Part shown: positions 1-11,820 of the stretch, in pieces | Layout: every line of letters starts with the position of its first letter | Position numbering within the stretch: position 1 is the stretch's first letter | NCBI GenBank assembly: GCA_941918925.1 | Contig: OW799233.1 | Location: forward strand, 140,370,223 to 140,434,222 | DNA: 64,000 bases | Source of the DNA: Phyto melanocephala | Lineage: Eukaryota > Arthropoda > Insecta > Diptera > Rhinophoridae | Direction of reading: 5' to 3' | Position numbers and translations under genes: made by a program | The notes under the pieces: generated by a model | Told to the model about the DNA's origin: nothing | The model's input: the letters and a program-made list of their open reading frames with translations, nothing else | The model's database searches: none

Positions 1-336
1 TACTTTTACCGTAGCCACTTGGCTAGCCGTTTCAGATTAATAATAATTCTATTTTTTAAATTCCTAAAATACATTCAAAATTAAATTAATTTGTAATCGT
101 TTATTTTGGAAAAATTTTTACAAATTATTCCCCTCTTAGCAGAGTAAGATGTTTTTTCGAATCCAGCTACGATTTCATTAATATTAAGAATATGAAAGTA
201 TATGAACAAGTAGAAAAATGCCAATGTTGATATTAAAATAAAGAAAAATTTTTAAATAAATCTTATGATTTCCTTATTCTAATTTCATTAAATTGTAACA
301 GAAATAGTTGTTTCAAATTACATATGACTATACGAT
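1..336. other. AT-rich DNA, no gene seen
   Basis: No coding frame or structured repeat is visible. Around 153-180 the text TTCGAATCCAGCTACGATTT is a diverged copy of the dispersed motif described at 337-410. Confidence 0.6.
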
Positions 337-410
337 AAAGAGTGTCCATGATGAAGTTGGAACTGGTTTCGAAAATGCATTCCACCCGGCTAAGAGCGGA
401 CTAATTTTTA
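337..410 (-). repeat. Dispersed motif copy (GAATGCATTTTCGAAACCAG family)
   Basis: On the minus strand this segment reads CCGGGTGGAATGCATTTTCG followed by AAACCAGTTCC. The same core recurs on the plus strand at about 16700-16745, in a diverged form at 57024-57064, and partially (TTCGAAACCAGCTAGGATCT) at 17113-17132. The downstream words (ATCATGGACACTCTTTATCG) also resemble 17135-17160. It is therefore a small dispersed repeat, probably part of an old transposable element; I could not find its ends. Confidence 0.5.
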
Positions 411-2399
411 AAAAATATTCCAAAAACAAAAATTGACTAAAACTTTATTTAATTTTATTTGAAAAACGTTTTAGGTATTTAAATAATAGAATAAATTAAC
501 TGAAGCCAGACTTAAGTTTGATTTACAATAAATTCAAATAAATATTTTGTGATGATGCTCCTATCTATTTACTATCAGCTGTCAAAACTTTTTTTTAACT
601 ACTCTAATGTTCATATTGGGATATCTAAAGAGCGATATATAACGATTACGTATAATGTATTAATTTGCATCTAATATACGCAGAATTATGGAGACAATTA
701 ATTTATTTTTTAATTGGAGAGGTAAAGTTTGAAAGTAATAACTATTAAGCTTTTCTTCCGGTTTTCGCGGAGAATAACTGACTCTGTTTGCCACATAATC
801 AACTTTTTCGTTCTCAAAATATGTATGTTACAACAGAAACAAGTTAACGTTTTTCTCTTCTACCTCCTTTTCTTACTTGCAGATTTTGAATAAAGTCTTA
901 AAGTATATCTTCTGCAATATTTTTATTAAATCAGCATTACATATAGTTACTAAATTTGCACCACTTTTACTCAATTAAAATCCTTAATCTATGCAAAAGC
1001 ATGGATTATATATTATTTGTCATATTGTATACCGTCTCCCATACACATGTGCACAAACATCATTTCAAATCCAAATTACCTCCCCAAATATTTCAATGAT
1101 TGTTCTATTACACTGTTCAGTAGCCTGTGTAAATGTCAGCAGCATTAATAGTAATAACAACACCCGCATATTGTTCTCAACAGCAGCAACAACAAATTGT
1201 CACAAACTCACAAAATTACACATAGTTACACACACATAAAAGTATATAGAAAAATAACTTTAGTCTGCCATGTGTCTGGTAGTTGGCTAGATAATTTCAA
1301 TGTTCATGTACTGGAAAGCATAAGCATGGATGGCAAAAAACTAAAAAGATATTATAAATATTTCAGTATAAAGGTTGCTATTGCAAATTTCCAGATGTAG
1401 CAAATAATTTTTTATGTTTATTTTCAGCTTTCATTTTTTTTTTTCGCTTATGGCTTTGAAAATTTCCAAAGCTGTCAAAGTATGGCTAAATCACTTTCAC
1501 AGGTTTTGCGTTGTCATTGCGGCAGTAGTTGTGGCAGTAATCGTTTATATGATTCCTTCTAGATTAACGCCCAACAAATACTTTGTGTGAATTTGTTCGA
1601 GACCTGTATAGACACTTGTACGTTTGTGCACATTGTTTCTAACAAAATACATACGTACATATCTGTCTGTCTGTCTGTGTGATTCTACCATCAATATGAG
1701 CATTTTCACATCTGTGTTTATTTTTAATTTCCGCATACAATTTCAAATGCTAATAACAAAGAGAAAAAAAGTCCTATGAAAAAATTAAAGAAAAATAATC
1801 AAAAGTTTTGTTTAAAAAATACATGCCTGCAAAAATTAAAGCATTGGATAAAAATTCATAGGATGTGAATAAATTATAGGATGCAATGGTAGATGACTGT
1901 ATAAAGGAAAGTAAGTTTGACTTAATTTACAAGACAATTAACAAAAAATTCCAACAAAAAAAAGATTGTAGAGACAATTTTATGCGTCCAGACACCTTAA
2001 TGAAAGCAGCTGATAAGAAAATAAAATATAGCGCGGATTCTGTTATTATTATTTTTTTTGTTTTAATGAAATGATTGCCATATGAATAATAGGGGAACGT
2101 TATTGGCGAACTAAAAAATAAATTTATAAAAAACCATATTTTATGAAGAACATATTCGTGATACTCAAACACAACCACCAATTTCGAATTATAAAAAAAT
2201 CAAACAAGTTCAACTTAAGTCGATTTTCTTAAAGCCCACAATAAGACAAGGATTTGTATTGGCGAATGGAAGTTATGTGGACAGCGGACTTTAAAGAAAT
2301 AATTTCATTATTACATTGATCTAATGACAAATAAAAGTACGTATATATTTTCTAATTTTTTTATATTTAATTTTCAGCAAATGAATGCATAAATACATA
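411..2399. other. AT-rich DNA with simple repeats, no gene seen
   Basis: Only short open frames occur, with no recognisable protein. A small (GTCT)n microsatellite lies at about 1662-1680 and a short opa-like CAG/CAA run at about 1180-1196. Confidence 0.55.
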
Positions 2400-3270
2400 C
2401 AAAGGGACCATAACTAATGTCCGAAAACTTGGGTTAATTATGATTTGCAGATACTAAACGGCTCTTGATGGAAAAAAAAAGAGTTAAATGGGAAAAATTA
2501 AGATTGTATACACTAAAGAGCTTAAAGAATCACTGAAAAAATAAAAACTATATTACCTGAAGGTTATTTATATCCATATAAATCCAGATCAATTAGATTA
2601 TTCTTTAAAGCGAGCCACAAAAAATTATTAAAAACCGGTTTGCCTTGCTTCTCTAAGAAATTGAAACGGTGGATGACTAAGAAATAGCAATAAAAAAGTT
2701 AATCTGTTTGCTCGACATTTAAAAGAGGTATTTGTTCCCAAATTGTTGATCTTTTATCTGTTTAACCCCAATTTTGGAGCAAGTATACCTTAACGGTTTG
2801 ATACCAAATCAGTACCAAGATACCTTTGGAGCTACCCTAAATAGTAATTTAAAAATTTTGTTTAGTTTTAAATGTTTTATTATGCCGTGAATATTATTCT
2901 ACAGAATGAAAGGTATCACTGGTGACCATGATGACTAAAAGATCACACGAAATTGGAAAAGTGTCTAATATGCTATTCGAAAGAGTTTTGATATATAAGT
3001 TGAATCCAATTATGAATGAAATTTGATACATTCCAAATCATCAGTTTATGTTTACAAAGGAGCACATCACTATTCAGCAAACCCAGAGAGAGATAAATGA
3101 AGCAGGAAACACGTTTGAAGGTCCAGTTTATAAATTAAAGCAAAAATGACCAGTAAATATATGTACCCTTTTAAAAATCTATTTTACTGGTATGCAGATA
3201 AAGAAGGAAATTTTTTAAGCTCCCCACAATATGTTGAAGCTTGAGTGCTAAACATATTAAGACCAACTTT
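2400..3270 (+). pseudogene. Jockey-like LINE ORF2 remnant, N-terminal half of RT
   Basis: Frame-broken translation shows pieces of a jockey-clade non-LTR retrotransposon. Near 2600 DYSLKRATKKLLKTGLP matches the linker before RT (family form: NYSLWKATKxLK). Near 2700 KVNLFARHLKEVFVP matches the 'KANLFAEHL..VF' segment. Near 2970-3115 SNMLFERVLIYKLNPIM and NHQFMFTKEHITIQQ match the RT start (family form: LFEKLxLKRLxPI and HQFGFRxxHSTIxQ). The part with the RT Asp box upstream of KLKQ (AFDRVWH) has been deleted. Multiple stops and frameshifts make this an old, dead copy. The family placement rests on recalled motifs, not on a search. Confidence 0.7.
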
Positions 3271-3780
3271 TTATTTAATATAAAGCTCTTATATTTTAAC
3301 CAGTAATTATATACATAATTCGAAATTAGAGTAATTCCAGCTCAAAACCACAACGTGGTTGTAAAAAATAAATTATCGGCTTACTAAATAATCAGGATAA
3401 AATATTTATTAAAAGGCTTACTCATTGAAAATAACAGAAAATTTATATTTGTTCGATTCAAGCCCTAATGTTGCTTCTCCCACCCGTCTGAATGTGCTGT
3501 CCCACCCGAGCCCAACAACAAGTCGAGTTTTTATTAAGGTTTTAGCCGCCTTTTCCGTAATTATTTCTAAAAGCTAATATACACAATTAGCATATTCTAC
3601 GGTCGACCCATTTGGCTATTATCTAGTTATAAATGTAACTATACTGCGTTTGTTTTATTTTTAAAAAAAAACACTAAAAACACTCTTTGCAAAAATATTT
3701 GTAGCAACAGTTTTGATTATTGAAATATTTTGTCCATGTGTTAGTATCAACTTTTAACGCTTATAACTTCTAAACTACAA
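3271..3780. other. Unassigned stretch inside the jockey remnant
   Basis: This lies between two segments of the same LINE on the same strand. It should hold the YADD-box part of RT but no such motif is readable, so it is either heavily mutated or replaced by unrelated AT-rich sequence. Confidence 0.4.
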
Positions 3781-3784
3781 TACA

Positions 3785-4390
3785 AACTACAATATAGATG
3801 GAAAGATGACTAAGATTATGAATAGTAAAAGTCAACGAACAAAAATTGACTCAGAAAACATTTACTTTGCATAGAGATAAATGTCCCTCTAATCGAAATA
3901 ATAATCAAATAAAATTCCAATACGTGGAAGTTATTTATTTCGGCATACATCTCGATAGTCATCTTATGTGGAAAAATCATATCAATGCAAAGTTGTCTCA
4001 AAGGAAGCCAAGAGCACTTTAAAATAATTGAATTATAGGTAGATATTTAACACTTAGTTTGGATTGTAAACTACTACTTACTCTATAGTTTTATTTTATA
4101 ATATATTTACTATTTATATATTGGCCACACATTCAATGTGGAAAAAATTTAAAGTCGTCAGAATAGGATTTTAGGTTTAATTACAGCCGCTTGTATTATA
4201 AATTCTTATATATACAAGGATCTTAACTTACATTCCGATCTTTTTCAAATCCACTACCTCATAATAATTTTAATAACCTAGATGATATTCTGGCAGGGAA
4301 AAAAAGGGAGAAGATAAATCAAGCAGCAACCCTGAATAGGAGTAAGTCATTCAGAATTATCTGGGCACGTAATTTAAATAAATGCACATA
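3785..4390 (+). pseudogene. Jockey-like LINE ORF2 remnant, C-terminal part
   Basis: Translated pieces follow the jockey C-terminal pattern in order: KVNEQKLTQKTFTLHRDKCP (about 3829-3888), then FQYVEVIYFGIHLDSHLMWK with NHINAKLSQRK (about 3913-4005), then LSLDCKLLL (about 4055-4080), and further on NRSKSFRIIW. In intact family members these read KVNExKSxHVTFTL, YLGIHLDxxLxWKxHI and LSLxNKLLLYK. The frame is interrupted by stops and shifts. Strand and order agree with the 2400-3270 segment, so both are probably one insertion of about 2 kb. Confidence 0.75.
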
Positions 4391-4629
4391 AACATAAATA
4401 AAATTAAAAAAATTTTAACTCATCATGATCATTCCAAAATCTTAAAATGTAGATTTTAAAAAACTTTCAGGAAATTTTCTTTTTTTTAAACATATGTAAT
4501 TGGACTTCAATATTCTCGTCAATGAGAGAGAAATGAATTTGCTTGCTAAAATTAATTTGTAACTGGATATTAAACTGCATTACATTATCAGTATTTGAAT
4601 TATAAAATTATGACATTGGTTATGCCATT
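4391..4629. other. Short AT-rich spacer
   Basis: No gene seen. The last 19 bases before 4630 (TGACATTGGTTATGCCATT) resemble the sequence after the SINE (TGATATTGCTATCATT), a possible diverged target-site duplication. Confidence 0.45.
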
Positions 4630-4811
4630 GGGTGCCCCAGTGAGTTAGTCAACAGTGTGCTAGTCTGGGAGTTTCGGGATTGACTCCCGCCAGAGGCTTT
4701 GGACTTGCGTGCTTCTCTTTCTTTTTATATTATATTCATATATCAACAAAGGATCAATACGATGGAACCAAGTGAGTTGCACTACAGCTGCATGTTCTAC
4801 CTAACCTAACC
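4630..4811 (+). mobile_element. tRNA-derived SINE, older copy
   Basis: The head is tRNA-like: GGTGCCCCAGTGAGTTAGTC contains an A-box-like region, and GGGATTGACTCCCGCC at about 4676-4691 is the B box (consensus GGTTCRANYCC) with two or three changes. The tail carries the family-specific end GTTCTACCTAACCTAACC. It is the same family as the cleaner copy at 50276-50481: head, middle (GGATCAATA then ATGGA then CAAGTGAG) and tail all correspond. Pol III transcription from internal boxes is known for this class; this copy has damaged boxes. Confidence 0.8.
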
Positions 4812-5082
4812 AATGATATTGCTATCATTTGCATTATCGTACTTTACTTTTCACTCATACAGTCATAAAGGTTATGAAATTTCGAAAGTTTCTTAATATC
4901 GTTCAGAGTCCAAACCGAAAAAAAATATTATTAAACGCGAATTTGTATAAAAATCATTTTTTTAAATCTAAATTTAATTTCACATTAAGCAAATATATGA
5001 CGAAAAACATGTTACCACTAATATCTATTTATTCCTTCCGTAACACTTACATAAATGTTTATTTGATTATATTCATTTTGTT
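4812..5082. other. AT-rich spacer, no gene seen
   Basis: An 88-codon open frame starts at 4829 but its composition (Lys/Asn/Phe-rich, no motif) is that of random AT-rich DNA. Confidence 0.5.
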
Positions 5083-5330
5083 ACACCGTTTGTAATACAT
5101 CAAAACATTTATTTTAAACCCCATAAGGTCAATATTTTCTGAGTCCAAATTTCATTTAGGAATGATCTAGCAATATTCGTCCGTCTGTCCACCTGTTGAA
5201 AACATATATACAGAGCTCTAATCGCAAGACTTAGGGGGACTAAATTTGTCAGATTAATTTTAAAACATCAGAAATGTTTAGCATTGAAAACGGCCTAAGT
5301 CGGTGTATAATAAAAAGAATTATAGCTTGA
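5083..5330 (+). mobile_element. Helentron (DINE-1-like) 5' fragment
   Basis: The order GTTTGTAATACATC, ACCCCATAAGGTCAATATTT, then CGTCCGTCTGTCC with GTTGAAA, is the known head organisation of DINE-1/INE-1-like elements (CATTCCGTTTGTAAC, CCCATAAAGTATATAT, GTCCGTCTGTC). Neither terminal hairpin is present, so this is an internal fragment. It is more diverged than the copies at 33.6 and 44.5 kb. Confidence 0.65.
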
Positions 5331-7340
5331 AATGTGGGAGTAAATCATAAAAATTACCTTTCGGATATCAATTTATATGCATTTTACTGGTGCTGTAATT
5401 TCGAAGTATTATTGCAATTACGGAAAATAACATTGCGCGTTAACGTTAACCTCTAAATATGACACAATCTTCTTTTATTAGAATTAAAAATTTCTTAAAA
5501 CCGCCAAAAATATAAATACGAAGCTAAAATTTCGTAAGTATTGTTTACTGGCTAATCTAAGCGTTAAACCGAAAAAGTAATATGACATGACTACTTCCTC
5601 GCCGTCTTCCCATATTAGGCTTTTACTTAGATCAAAGTGGCATACCCACAGCAAAATAATATTACTATTAAACCATATCTAGCTATCGAGTCGTGATTAA
5701 AAAGTAGATAGTATCATTACTATTGCAGAAATACTTAAGGTTCCCTTTTTGAGTCTTAATATAATAGTTTATAAAAATATAATAGTTCAATGGTAAATTG
5801 AACTTAAACAAAGAAGTTTTTACATATTTATCTATTAAGATTATTTTATAGAGATTAGAGTTTTAAAAGAAACAGTAAGCTCTATGATACAAAAAAACTA
5901 TACAAAATTGGTGGTGAGTACCTAAAATTTGGCAGAGCCTAATTTAGAACTCTTACATGTTTTTATTTAACCAAATTGCAATATCAGTTTACTGTTGCAT
6001 GTTTTGACGATATTGAAACTCATCAAAATTTTATATACGAGTATTCTTTAAATCTTTTAAATGTACATGTTTAAATTTTATCGTTTATGCCCACATTACT
6101 GTGACCAAAAGTAAACGCATAGCAGCAACCCTGCTGCTTTTTAATGCCATACAAAAGGGGGGAGAAGCAAGCTAAAAATTAAACAAATGTTTACATTAAA
6201 CATCCTTATTTGCATAATTTGTTTAAGAATAATATAAAAAATGTCAAGTTGAGACAAAAGAATCCAAAAAGGGGGATGTTTAAAATTTAATGTTTTTCTG
6301 AACACAAAGAAGCACTGAATGTTTTAATGTTTTTAGAATAAAATAAGCTTAACAGAAATCATAAAAAAAATTAAAAAAAAACTTAAGTTTGAGAAATTCA
6401 CTTTTTAAATTAAAATTTTTTGTTGTAATGGTCATTTTGTTTAAAAATTTGCAGAATTCTGGAAAAAAAAATGTAAAACTATTTGATAAAAAAAAATTCA
6501 AATTTTTTGTTTATTATATTTTAATTGCATTATCCAAATTCATATCTATGGTTCCTATAGATTTAGATTTCGTTTTAAAATTGATAGTTTTGGTAAAACG
6601 TGTTTTTTTTTTTTTTTGAGGGGGTGAATTTCAAATTGTTGTCATTATTTTCTGCTTAAGCTGATTTAATAGTTTTTAGGTTGGTTTGGCTTGGCAATTC
6701 ATCATGAACAAACTTATGCAAAAAATCATAGTTTATTACGATAAATTCATAGGGCACCATATGAAGAACACTTTCAGTTAAATGGATATAACAATAAACA
6801 AAGTTGTCGTACTTGGAACGATGATAATCCTTAAGCCATTATCATAACATTATTATATTAAGATAAACTCTCTGTTTGCACCCTTTAAAGATCGGTAGAA
6901 TCATTGGTTCATATGGCTTCACAAACAACAATGGCCATAACGTCAAAGACGTGCTATAAAAAGACGGACGAATAAAGCAGGATTATCTTAGAATGATACC
7001 AGGATTCAGAAAATATATAGCATATTTCAGGGAGTATTAAACTAACAATTATATGTTATACAAACGGAATGAAAAATTGAATATAACTTTAAGCATTAAT
7101 TTAAAAAAATATATCATCATGATTGTGGGTAGTATTTGTCTCTACAGCAATTGCAACATCACAAATAAAAATGAGAATTATCTTAGTATCTTAAATATGA
7201 GACATAATTGTTATTGCACTAAATTTACTTTAGAAAAGAAATTAAAAATTAAATTATCTAAAAGTTGAAACAAATAAATAGACAACAAAATTCATTGTTT
7301 GAGCAAAGTTATATTTCTACCTTAAAAAATCAGAAACAAG
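5331..7340. other. AT-rich DNA, no gene seen
   Basis: No recognisable protein or structured repeat. A T-run of about 16 bases ends near 6617. The 71-76 codon open frames here are low-complexity Lys/Phe/Ile-rich translations without motifs. Confidence 0.55.
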
Positions 7341-7344
7341 TAGA

Positions 7345-7490
7345 TTATGGTCAAATGGTTCGGCCGATAAACATGCTTATAAATATGAATCTCCCTACCA
7401 AGTGCTAGAAAGATCAAAATGTACACAATTTTATATTAAAAGAAAATGTCTCACAAAAAATTCTAGTAAAAGAACATTTTTGCAATATTT
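7345..7490 (+). pseudogene. Possible LTR-retrotransposon integrase C-terminal scrap
   Basis: One frame is open for about 50 codons and contains KHAYKYESPYQVLERS, then FYIKRK. This is like the tail of Ty3/gypsy or BEL integrases (family form: Y.GPYxVL.R....Y.I..K). The match is short and nothing else of an LTR element (pol, LTRs) is seen nearby. It could be chance; low confidence. Confidence 0.25.
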
Positions 7491-8105
7491 AATGTGGGTA
7501 AGGAGGTAAAAATGCCGATTTTGCATACACCAAGGTCGTCACCAATGTGTTATGTCGCACTCTTCCCATGTGCATACCGACTAAAATACCCCCTCATCTT
7601 CCATCTTTGGAAAGTTTATCCACCCCGGAACCGCATTCAGCATCACCTCAGGGTGGTTTCCTGGTGGCTGTGACAGCCTCGTACTCAACCTACGTCCAGG
7701 CCTTGGCTTTTTCCTCCAGATCCTTCTTCTTCATTCGTAGTAAATCCTCACAATATCGCTTAACTGTGCGCCAGTTGTCCTCGCTATGTAGCATGGTGAG
7801 GATTAAATTTTTAACAGTTATTGGGTCTATTTTCGCTGCCAGCTCTTTTCTGTAACGCTTGAAAAAAGTGTGTTCAGCGTCATTTATTTTCTCGTGCTCC
7901 TCGTATAGGCAGTAAAGTGTTACGCATTTGCCAACTCTATGAAGATACCTCTAGAAATTACCGTGCTCTGTTGGCATTTGGGTCAGGAATAGTTTAACTC
8001 ATCTGATGTTTTCCCGATCGGATTCCCAATACGTAGAAGAAGCCTGACTGTCTACCTGCCTTTGGTCTCTATTGTACATCTGTCCTTCCACTGCCAGGTG
8101 TACAA
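7491..8105 (-). pseudogene. R1-like LINE ORF2 C-terminal relic
   Basis: On the minus strand a frame reads, in order, LTPMPTEHGNFXRYLHRVGK, CVTLYCLYEEHEKINDAEHT, FFKRYRKELAAKIDPITVKN and LILTMLHSEDNWRTVKRYCE, with DLLRMKKKDLEEKAK after it. This is the C-terminal part of R1-clade retrotransposon proteins, where a GHGxFxxYLxR segment is followed by a C-x2-C...DAEHTxFxC knuckle, then an SEExWxxVxRYxExLLxxKK tail. Here the knuckle has lost its paired Cys and there are stops. Local GC content is clearly above the surroundings, as expected for an element not long resident. 5' parts are missing. Confidence 0.7.
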
Positions 8106-9385
8106 GGTTTCGTGTACAATTTGCAAAATTTAACGGTGATGGGTGTTCAACTAATATAATTATTTCTCGAATTTTAATTTACATATGTTAACTATACGTT
8201 ATACTTCCATACCACAGTTATTTGCTGTTCCTAAAACCAATTACCAAGTTCTTTGTTTATAAATAAGGAATTGTTATTTTTCCTTTTTATAATATTTAGT
8301 TTTTAACCTGAACACAACAACAAACCATCGTTAAAAACTTTAATTGTTTATTCCATCATATTGAATTACTTCGTATGCAAATATTTTGAATTCATGTTTG
8401 TTTTACATTCATGAATATGATTGGTTTGAAGTTTATGCGGTTTGTTTTTGAATGATGAGTTCTTGTTGTTTTCCTTGTTAGTTTTGTTGTTTTGAAGCCT
8501 TAAGGTAAAATAATAATGATGAGTTTTTTGTTGTAGTTGCTTTAAGTATACATCGTTAAAGGTTAACTCACGAGTAGGTGTCTGTTAAAACTATTCAATT
8601 ATAGCACACAGTCATGTCCCTCACATCATTAGTATTAAAAATCGTTTAACATTTTAGAGAAAATCAAATATTTTAGAAAACAATCAAAACAGTTTTTTCT
8701 CATACTAACTTTAAAGTAAAAAATAACACCTCTTGCTACAATTCTTTGCAATATGCGTTGGTTAGTTAGTTCGCCTTTTTATTTTCTCTGTTTTTCTAAC
8801 TATTTCGTTCAAAATTGAATAGAGAAATAGTGCATCATGTGCAACAGTATTGACTCATTTTCTACCTGAGGTAATCTTTACAATGTATTTATGAAAATAT
8901 CCGACATGTTTTACTTTCATATTTTGCTATTTATCTAAGCGAAATTGAATATGATTTTACTGTTATACACATGGTTCTATTCACATATATACATTTTGGT
9001 AGTCGGTAGGCGAGTTTAATTGTCAAGAACTGACCGTATAGAGTTTTTTAATTCTGTATTATTTTCGCCATTGAACTTTATATGAACTTTTTTCATTTAT
9101 ACCAGGCGTACAAATTGTGATGACTTTAAATAAAAATCTGCTTAGAAATCGATTTCGTGAAAAAAGTCATTAATATTAGAAATAAACTTGCAATAGGCAA
9201 TTCCAAAATACGTTGACTGGTTTGAGACTTCATATAATATGTAAAATATGTCTTTAATTTTAGTCTCCACTTTCCTAAATGAGATCAGTGAAACCTTAAC
9301 ACACATTTTTAATTCCACCTTTCTTCATGCACAAAAAATATAACTGTTTATGATCAAGTTTGCATTTAAAAACTTGTCAAATTAT
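8106..9385. other. AT-rich DNA, no gene seen
   Basis: No coding frame above background and no repeat structure found by eye. Confidence 0.5.
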
Positions 9386-10512
9386 GTGTACAAAATAATA
9401 GCATAATCGGATTATTAGTTTGTTTGAAAATGTATTCCGAAGAAAAAGTGCGTGAAAAAATAATAACAATTTTTTTAAAAAATCCCAGTCATACTTACAA
9501 ATCTATTGCAAATGAGATAAAGGTGTCACGACAAACAGTTTCGCGTATGATAAAAGTGTATAACGAACGTCGTAGTATTAAAAGGAAAGCTGGAAGTGGA
9601 GCTAAAAAAGGTATAACTGACCCACAGTTAGCTTCAAAGATTGTTAGTCTTCTAAACCAAAATCCCAACCTCTCAAACCGTAAAGCCGCCTTAAAAGCAA
9701 ACTGTTCCGATTTTTTTGTAAGGAAGGTTAAAAGATATGAAGGCCTTAAGTCCTACAAGGTTCAGAAAGTGCCAGACAGAAATTCGAAGAAAAACTTGGA
9801 TGCAAAAAGTCGTGCCAAAGAACTGCTTAGAAATTTTATCAACAAATATGAGTGTTGTATTATGGACGATGAGATTTACGTTCTTGCCGACTTTTCTCAG
9901 CTCTCAGGGCGAAGTTATTATGTGGCCGATGGAAGAGGTAATGTCGATGACCAATTTAAGTTCCAAAAAAAGACAAAGTTTCCAAAGAAGTACTTAGTTT
10001 GGCAAGCTATATGCACGTGCGGAGAAAGAAGCAGTAAATTTATTACTACTGGGACTATCAACACTGATATTTACATCAAGGAGTGTTTGCAGAAGAGGTT
10101 GCTTCAATTCATACGAAAACACAATAAGTCAACATATTTTTGGCCCGACCTAGCGTCGTGTCATTATAGTAAATCTGCAGCAGAATGGTATGAAACAAAT
10201 AATATAATGGTAGTGCCAAAAAAAGCAAATCCACCTAATTGTCAAGAACTAAGGCCCATCGAACGTTACTGGGCTTTAGTCAAAAGAGTGCTGAAGGATA
10301 CAAAACAAGTTGCTAATACTACTAAAATTTTTTCCCAGAAATGGTCTTATTCCAGCAATAAAGTTACTAAGGATACCATCAAAACCCTCATGGTCTCAAT
10401 TCCGGAAAAGGTGAAACAGTTCATCAAAAAAAGCTGAATTTTTACAAGAAGCATTAATATTTTAATTTACTGTTGTTTTATTGTTAAACCACGCTATTTT
10501 CATTAAAATGGA
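9386..10512 (+). mobile_element. Tc1/mariner superfamily DD37E element, core region
   Basis: The transposase gene 9430-10437 is preceded at 9386-9403 by GTGTACAAAATAATAGCA, which has the look of a Tc1/mariner terminal repeat. A weak counterpart may be CACGCTATTTTCATTAAA at 10489-10506, but the match is poor and I see no clear second terminus or flanking TA pair. Outer limits are therefore uncertain. The element could be a nearly complete copy with diverged ends or a solo transposase gene. Confidence 0.5.
9430..10437 (+). CDS. DD37E (ITmD37E-type) transposase, apparently intact
   Basis: Cut-and-paste transposase of the Tc1/mariner superfamily, expected to bind terminal inverted repeats and insert at TA. 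An uninterrupted 335-codon frame runs from ATG 9430 (A at -3) to TGA. The frame can be extended six bases upstream only with a non-ATG codon. Residues about 18-50 form the N-terminal helix-turn-helix (KSIANEIKVSRQTVSRMIK), followed by a basic linker (KRKAGSGAKKG). The catalytic triad is visible: MDDE at about 145-148, WPDLASCHYSK with Asp240, and RPIERYW with Glu278. There are 37 residues between the last two, which defines DD37E. Length fits the family (about 335-345 aa). No stops or frameshifts occur, in sharp contrast to every other transposon in the window. Activity is not shown because a clear pair of inverted repeats is missing. Confidence 0.88.
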   Translation: MYSEEKVREKIITIFLKNPSHTYKSIANEIKVSRQTVSRMIKVYNERRSIKRKAGSGAKKGITDPQLASKIVSLLNQNPNLSNRKAALKANCSDFFVRKVKRYEGLKSYKVQKVPDRNSKKNLDAKSRAKELLRNFINKYECCIMDDEIYVLADFSQLSGRSYYVADGRGNVDDQFKFQKKTKFPKKYLVWQAICTCGERSSKFITTGTINTDIYIKECLQKRLLQFIRKHNKSTYFWPDLASCHYSKSAAEWYETNNIMVVPKKANPPNCQELRPIERYWALVKRVLKDTKQVANTTKIFSQKWSYSSNKVTKDTIKTLMVSIPEKVKQFIKKS

Positions 10513-10955
10513 TTAATTCGTTTCAAAGTTATTGCGTTTTATTCGTGTTAGGGTTTTATCGATCTCATTCTTTATAATGAGTTGATCTTAATAACGAATA
10601 CAAACATTTCTCATTCAAGCCGAATCTGCCTAAAAGTTTATTTCTAAATTGTAGTGTTATCTGTATTTAAGGTAATCTATTTAGTACATCCTTTTAAGTC
10701 TCAAATTGGATACTGGCATTTATTTTTAAAATAAATTCATTTAAATATTGGTCCCGCCTATTATGTAATAAGACTTTCTTCTGGCGTTAAAAGCTATAAA
10801 TTTTTAGAAGTGTGTTATTACACTATCTAATCAGTCATTTTCTAGATCCGTAACACATAATTTATTGCTCATCAAAAGAAGTCCTTAATGAAACTGATAT
10901 ATGTATTCAGTACACTCCACCTATTATCGGCTCTTTTAAGAAAATGTCTAGAGAT
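10513..10955. other. AT-rich spacer, no gene seen
   Basis: No recognisable feature. Confidence 0.5.
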
Positions 10956-11510
10956 CTTGCATTGTATAGTTCACAACGGGACTGCGACTACATTTACGTT
11001 GGATACCCTTCTGCTTAGCTCATCTGACCGTTTATCTCCATAGTGGCCCCTATGCACAGGAATACAGACTAGAGCTGTGTTTGTCAGTTGACCAAGCCTT
11101 TACAACATTTTCCTGCATTGACCGAAATATTTAGACGTAGAAGTGTATAACCTGTGTGTCCAAGTTACTGTCCGTGTGACTGTCAACAAAAATACCTATA
11201 TTCCGCAGATAGCGAACATTTCAGCCTAAAATATATTTCATTCACCCAAAAGGCAGAAAGAGAGCACTATCGCTAATTCGCAAGAGAGGAAACCAGATCT
11301 AGCCCCGTAGCTCATCTTAGAACCATCCGTAAAGATCTTAGTTTTAAAGATTTTTATCGGGTTTCCCCTATTTAGCTCACTTCTAGAGGGAAAACATATT
11401 TTAAGCTCCATGTAAAAATCCATATATGGGGTAACATAATCAGTAGTTTGGTTCAAGATCGAAGCAGCCTGTCTAGAGTTCCTAGATGGCCCAAATGACT
11501 TCGATCTGTA
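10956..11510 (-). pseudogene. LINE RNase H domain relic
   Basis: Minus-strand translation starts with KIFKTKIFTDGSKMSYGARS and GFLSCELAIVLSFCLLGE, the first strand of a retroelement RNase H (FTDGSK carries the first catalytic Asp). Further on come AEMFAI (second acidic residue), then VHRGHYGDKRSDELSRRVSN, matching the C-terminal 'PGHxGIxGNExADELAR' motif. Stops and frameshifts separate the parts. This is the 3' portion of a 5'-truncated RNase H-bearing LINE; RT is absent. Confidence 0.7.
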
Positions 11511-11820
11511 ACATACAGATATATTAAGCTTTATTTTAGAACCTTGATATTTATATTCAATTTATTCTGGCAAATCATCTTGCATTAACCCTCTACAACT
11601 AACGTGCATTAATTTTAACAATGTAACTGACGTGCGGTCTATCAGCCCACATTAAAGTTCATTTCCAATGCCGAATTTTTCAAGCTAGTACAAAAGTATA
11701 AACAAAAATAGAAAAGGTAATGAGCGTATAAAGATCGTGACTTCGAATAGTACAAAACCGCGTAAGAATTTTATTTTTGTAGTGTCTGTCAGGCAATGAC
11801 GTCAGTTACATAGGGTTAAT
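11511..11820. other. AT-rich spacer, no gene seen
   Basis: No recognisable feature. Confidence 0.5.

Noticed and set aside
991..1400. Two overlapping plus-strand frames of 82 and 67 codons
   Set aside because: No family resemblance; composition as expected from simple repeats and AT-rich text.
7547..7855. 102-codon plus-strand frame
   Set aside because: It is the antisense shadow of the R1-like LINE C-terminal relic on the minus strand, which shows the family motifs.
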